Origin: a virus
DNA: 22,183 nt
Reading direction: 5' to 3' (one strand)
IMG/VR virus record: IMGVR_UViG_3300040801_002604
Span: 1-22,183 of that record
Made by a program: the position numbers and the translations under genes. The notes under the pieces are model-generated. The model ran no database searches and had not been told where the DNA came from. It worked only from the letters and a program-made list of their open reading frames with translations. Below, in pieces: positions 19,636 to 22,183 of this stretch; the first letter of the stretch is position 1, and each line of letters opens with the position of its first letter.

Positions 19636-21279
19636 TCAAATAATTTCGAGTCCGTCATTCCACCATTCAGGTATGACGTTTGTTTTTGTTTTATTGTACA
19701 GAAATGTGAAACTAGCATCAAGGATATAAGTTATCCCGTAATCATCATGATGACGGCAAATCCTGCCAGCACCTTGAATCATTTCCTTGAGTGCTTGTCT
19801 CTGGTACCAGCTACCCGATATTTCCATTCTACGCTTAATCCATGCATCACCTAGTGACGGGTATGGCACTTTAACGAAAATGGCAAACCTGCCAAGATCA
19901 TCCTTAAGGTCAAGACCTTCAGTAATACTGGGAGAAATTAGAAGCGTAGGAGTAGTAGATGCTGATTCCATATATTCCGTGATAATGTCATCTCTCTTAA
20001 TAAACTGTCCTTTAACTGGATTATGGTTAAGGATAATGTGGTCACTATTGTGTGAAAGCTCTTGAACTAGCCATTCAGCAAATTTAAAGCTACCGCAATG
20101 GATAATTCCAGATTCGTTTTTATGCAAATCAAGTAGCTTCTTAACCTTGTTAATCATTTTGGCTCGGTCATTTTTGCGGTCAGGCTTATCCCATCCATAG
20201 TTCATCTTTGATGTGGGTGAATATACTACCACCCTTCGTTCACGTTCAAACTCTGAAGTTACCGAAAAGAATGATGCTTGATCTGGGTTAATACCTAAAT
20301 CACGACAGTATGCATCTTTGTTCAGAATAGTTGAACTCATAAATAAAAACTTTTCGGCGTTAGGCTTGATGAAGTTGTTGAAATTCTTACGACCGTATAA
20401 TTGCTTAACATCAAACTTATTGTACCCGTTAACGAGTACGTAGTTTTCAGTAATATCATTACCATCGAGTAATAAGTCATTAACTACATCCGCATGTCTG
20501 GTGTACTTAATGTGATCTTTGATTACCTGTTCTTCGTCTTTTGTGAGGCGTCTACCGTCCGAGTCTCGTTCAATAAAGTAAACGTCATCGCTTAGTTTGG
20601 AAATAAAGGTCGCCAATTTAGGAAAGTAGCTCTCTGAAATCCAATCATATGCCTCCCGTGTACTTTTTGGATTATATAAATCAATACCCAATTTACTGCA
20701 TGACTTTTCGTTAATTGAGACTAGTCCAAAGTTAACAAGAATGTTCTCTAAATTATGACACTCATCAAGTACCATTAGTTTTTTGTCAACCCATCGTTCA
20801 TCATTTGGCTTAATGTAAGCGAACAACATGAGGGCTAAGTGGTAGTTGAGTACCAAGTTTGGGGAGCTTATAGCTCTTCCTTTAGCTGATCTAGCGGGAC
20901 AATTTTCACATTTGGGTTTTATTGAACTACCTATTTCACAATTGGTTTGCTTACCCTTACATGAGTAATTACTTTTACCATAAAGAGAAAAGATATCACT
21001 GAAAGAATCTTCATATTGTCTTTGTAAAATCTTTTGAGGAGTTAACAGGTAGGATGAGCCATGTCCATTGGACAGCCATGAACTCATGGTTAAACCGATT
21101 GGTGATTTACCTCCACCTACAGGCATTTCAAGAAGGAAATACTTTTTATCTTCTGGTTGAGATTGTAACCATTCAAAGGTAGCTAACTGTGAGTCTCGTG
21201 GTTCGAACTGAGGCATAACCTTGTTCCAATGATCAAGGATATCATCACGTTTAGGTACTTGCAGTTTTTGCTTATTCAT
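19636..21279 (-). CDS. DinG/XPD-like iron-sulfur DNA helicase
   Basis: A 547-aa superfamily 2 helicase. It has a Q-like motif FEPRDSQ, Walker A MPVGGGKS (52-59), and four cysteines C107, C114, C124 and C127 placed after motif Ia as in the XPD/DinG iron-sulfur cluster. DECH (172-175) replaces DEAH. Late motifs are SPSITEGLDLKDD and QGAGRICRH. Such enzymes unwind 5' to 3' at forks, R-loops or recombination intermediates. T4 itself uses UvsW and Dda but no DinG. Start 21279 is a choice: the promoter at 21286 would start RNA almost at this ATG. The ATG at 21216 (MPQFEPRDS, with AAGG upstream) is the alternative. The longer frame to 21378 spans the promoter. Confidence 0.85.
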   Translation of the reverse strand: MNKQKLQVPKRDDILDHWNKVMPQFEPRDSQLATFEWLQSQPEDKKYFLLEMPVGGGKSPIGLTMSSWLSNGHGSSYLLTPQKILQRQYEDSFSDIFSLYGKSNYSCKGKQTNCEIGSSIKPKCENCPARSAKGRAISSPNLVLNYHLALMLFAYIKPNDERWVDKKLMVLDECHNLENILVNFGLVSINEKSCSKLGIDLYNPKSTREAYDWISESYFPKLATFISKLSDDVYFIERDSDGRRLTKDEEQVIKDHIKYTRHADVVNDLLLDGNDITENYVLVNGYNKFDVKQLYGRKNFNNFIKPNAEKFLFMSSTILNKDAYCRDLGINPDQASFFSVTSEFERERRVVVYSPTSKMNYGWDKPDRKNDRAKMINKVKKLLDLHKNESGIIHCGSFKFAEWLVQELSHNSDHIILNHNPVKGQFIKRDDIITEYMESASTTPTLLISPSITEGLDLKDDLGRFAIFVKVPYPSLGDAWIKRRMEISGSWYQRQALKEMIQGAGRICRHHDDYGITYILDASFTFLYNKTKTNVIPEWWNDGLEII

Positions 21280-21285
21280 TAAAAT

Positions 21286-21314
21286 ATTATACCCCAAGCC
21301 CCTAGACATTACAA
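21286..21314 (-). promoter_or_regulatory. Sigma-70 promoter of the helicase-gp47-gp46 operon (TTGTAA-17-TATAAT)
   Basis: Minus-strand -10 TATAAT at 21286-21291 is consensus; -35 TTGTAA at 21309-21314 matches 4 of 6, spacer 17 bp. The predicted start lies at or next to the ATG at 21279. Confidence 0.7.
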
Positions 21315-21882
21315 CCCCCAAAGACCGAACGTAGTGAGGGCTCTGAGTCGAAGACGAAGTTATTTTTTTGATTTCCAATTATATAAAAATCTCGTTCCTG
21401 AGGAACTCGCTTTTCATATAATTGTTATAATTTTTAACTTTTTAGTTCATCTGTTTAGTTTACAATTTAGTTTTTAGAATCTTTACAAGACTTACTCCCT
21501 CCCCCATTTTTAATTTACATCAAAGATATAAAGAGAAAATTGCCCAATTCCAAACTCAGTAGAATTCAGTTCCATCTACCATAAGAACCACAATGCATCT
21601 CAGATTACAATTGAAACAAAGTGACTTATCCCTGCCAGTAACTATGTAGGAATCGTTTTTAGTGAGTCTAGTGCCTAGCCGCTATGACTTAACTCCGAAA
21701 GCCAATTTCGCAGCACACTCTCACATGGACCTTGGGTACTTTTATTGATATACCTCAGTTACAGATATACCGTCCTCTCCGATCTTCATTCAACTAAATG
21801 CTAATGTCGATGCAGCCCATTCAGAGTTAACAAATTTTATTGTAATCATTATCATTGTTCGTAGGCATTGTTCGTTAACATT
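21315..21882. other. Gap of about 490 nt (21393-21882) with no convincing gene
   Basis: The stretch is AT-rich with scattered stops in all frames. A short hairpin GTTCC-TGA-GGAAC at 21394-21406 followed on the minus strand by ATTTTTATA could be a weak terminator. On the minus strand, 21556-21681 is open for about 41 codons (containing DKSLCFNCNLRCIVV) but has no start codon, so it may be a gene remnant or chance. No tRNA, strong promoter or long repeat was found, apart from the 10-nt repeat at 21853-21875. Confidence 0.4.
21853..21875. repeat. Short direct repeat CATTGTTCGT, two copies, 13-nt period
   Basis: Perfect copies at 21853-21862 and 21866-21875 lie just beyond the stop codon of the truncated gene at the right edge. 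Function unknown; two copies of 10 nt may be chance. Confidence 0.4.
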
Positions 21883-22183
21883 TTACATTAGACATTTATA
21901 CTTAACTTTCATTAAATCGTCATTACATTCTTCTTTTAGCTCTTTGAGAACCTCGTAAGCGATCTTAACATCGTTTATATCCTCAATAGGCTTTGGAACA
22001 TTTTTCATCTCACTTATTTCTTCGTACAATTCATCTCTTAGCAATTTTACATAAGTATCATTTTTCATCTTATCATTATCAAGCAGACACTTTAATATGT
22101 CTGGCTTTTTAAATCTACCCCCAGTGGTTCCGTCAAAATTACAGCAAGATACTTTCTTACCTTTTTTGTTGAAACGTTCACCA
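21883..22183 (-). CDS. Unknown protein, 5' end cut by window edge
   Basis: The frame stays open from the stop at 21883 to the right edge (about 99 codons), so the ATG at 22068 is probably internal. Upstream residues read GERFNKKGKKVSCCNFDGTTGG and RFKKPDILKCLLDNDK, followed by a charged helical end with KELKEECNDDLMKV. No family is recognised; the CC and GTTGG segment gives no clear motif. It reads in the same direction as the helicase operon but is separated from it by the large gap. Confidence 0.7.
   Translation of the reverse strand, partial: GERFNKKGKKVSCCNFDGTTGGRFKKPDILKCLLDNDKMKNDTYVKLLRDELYEEISEMKNVPKPIEDINDVKIAYEVLKELKEECNDDLMKVKYKCLM

Noticed and set aside
1-22183. CRISPR array, insertion sequence or rRNA
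   Set aside because: No regularly spaced repeats beyond two copies, no transposase, and no rRNA-like sequence were seen.

Overview
This window looks like part of a T4-type contractile-tailed phage (myovirus) genome, AT-rich and densely packed, probably infecting a Gram-negative bacterium. The evidence is the linked set of T4-like genes: late sigma factor gp55, recombination nuclease pair gp46/gp47, portal gp20, gp67-like prohead core protein and prohead protease gp21. Exact copies of the T4 late promoter octamer TATAAATA also lie in front of several genes. Host sigma-70 promoters serve other operons. The host is not identifiable from sequence alone; a marine or aquatic gamma-proteobacterium would fit but is a guess.

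Layout. (1) 1-553: two small unknown genes, the first cut by the window edge. (2) 554-2340: an RNA cluster on the minus strand. It holds clear tRNA-Tyr(GTA), tRNA-His(GTG) and tRNA-Asp(GTC) genes, all with encoded CCA. It also holds two tRNA-like genes with over-long interiors, a 54-nt tRNA-like element ending in ACCA, several tRNA-sized structured elements with long closing stems, and a gene for a PD-(D/E)XK nuclease of the I-Ssp6803I homing-endonuclease type. (3) 2341-4340: an 85-aa unknown gene behind tandem sigma-70 promoters, then a self-contained 'moron' (own promoter and terminator) for a secreted protein with thrombospondin type 3 repeats. (4) 4343-5645: a four-gene minus-strand operon of nucleotide-metabolism type (deoxyribosyltransferase-like, unknown, zinc ribbon, MazG-like). 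(5) 5683-5711: a consensus leftward sigma-70 promoter whose -10 box overlaps a perfect rightward late promoter. (6) 5724-6902: three plus-strand late genes. (7) 6899-12776: the minus-strand head morphogenesis block in the order gp20, gp67-like, two core-like proteins, a 370-aa protein, gp21, and two unknown proteins where T4 has gp22 and gp23. (8) 12831-15698: a 955-aa tape-measure-like virion protein. (9) 15870-16382: gp55 on the plus strand. (10) 16379-21279: gp46, gp47 and a DinG/XPD-like helicase on the minus strand behind a sigma-70 promoter. (11) 21315-22183: an almost gene-free stretch of about 490 nt and an edge-truncated gene.

The most interesting pattern is that eight proteins in or next to the head block, including gp21 itself, begin with a short leader ending in an (I/L)-x-E motif. 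Examples are MKLLSSLICE, MKLKDIFIVE, MKLLKELLLE and MRFKEFLAE. This is the form of the T4 capsid-targeting sequence that gp21 cleaves on the internal proteins. I infer a set of proteins packaged inside the prohead, several of unknown function, some made from the late promoter at 5685. The second notable pattern is the interrupted tRNA next to the homing-type nuclease.

How it works together (inference): sigma-70 promoters drive early functions (recombination, nucleotide metabolism, and gp55 itself). gp55 then turns on TATAAATA promoters for portal, core, protease, tape-measure-like and cargo genes. gp21 would mature the prohead and trim the cargo leaders.
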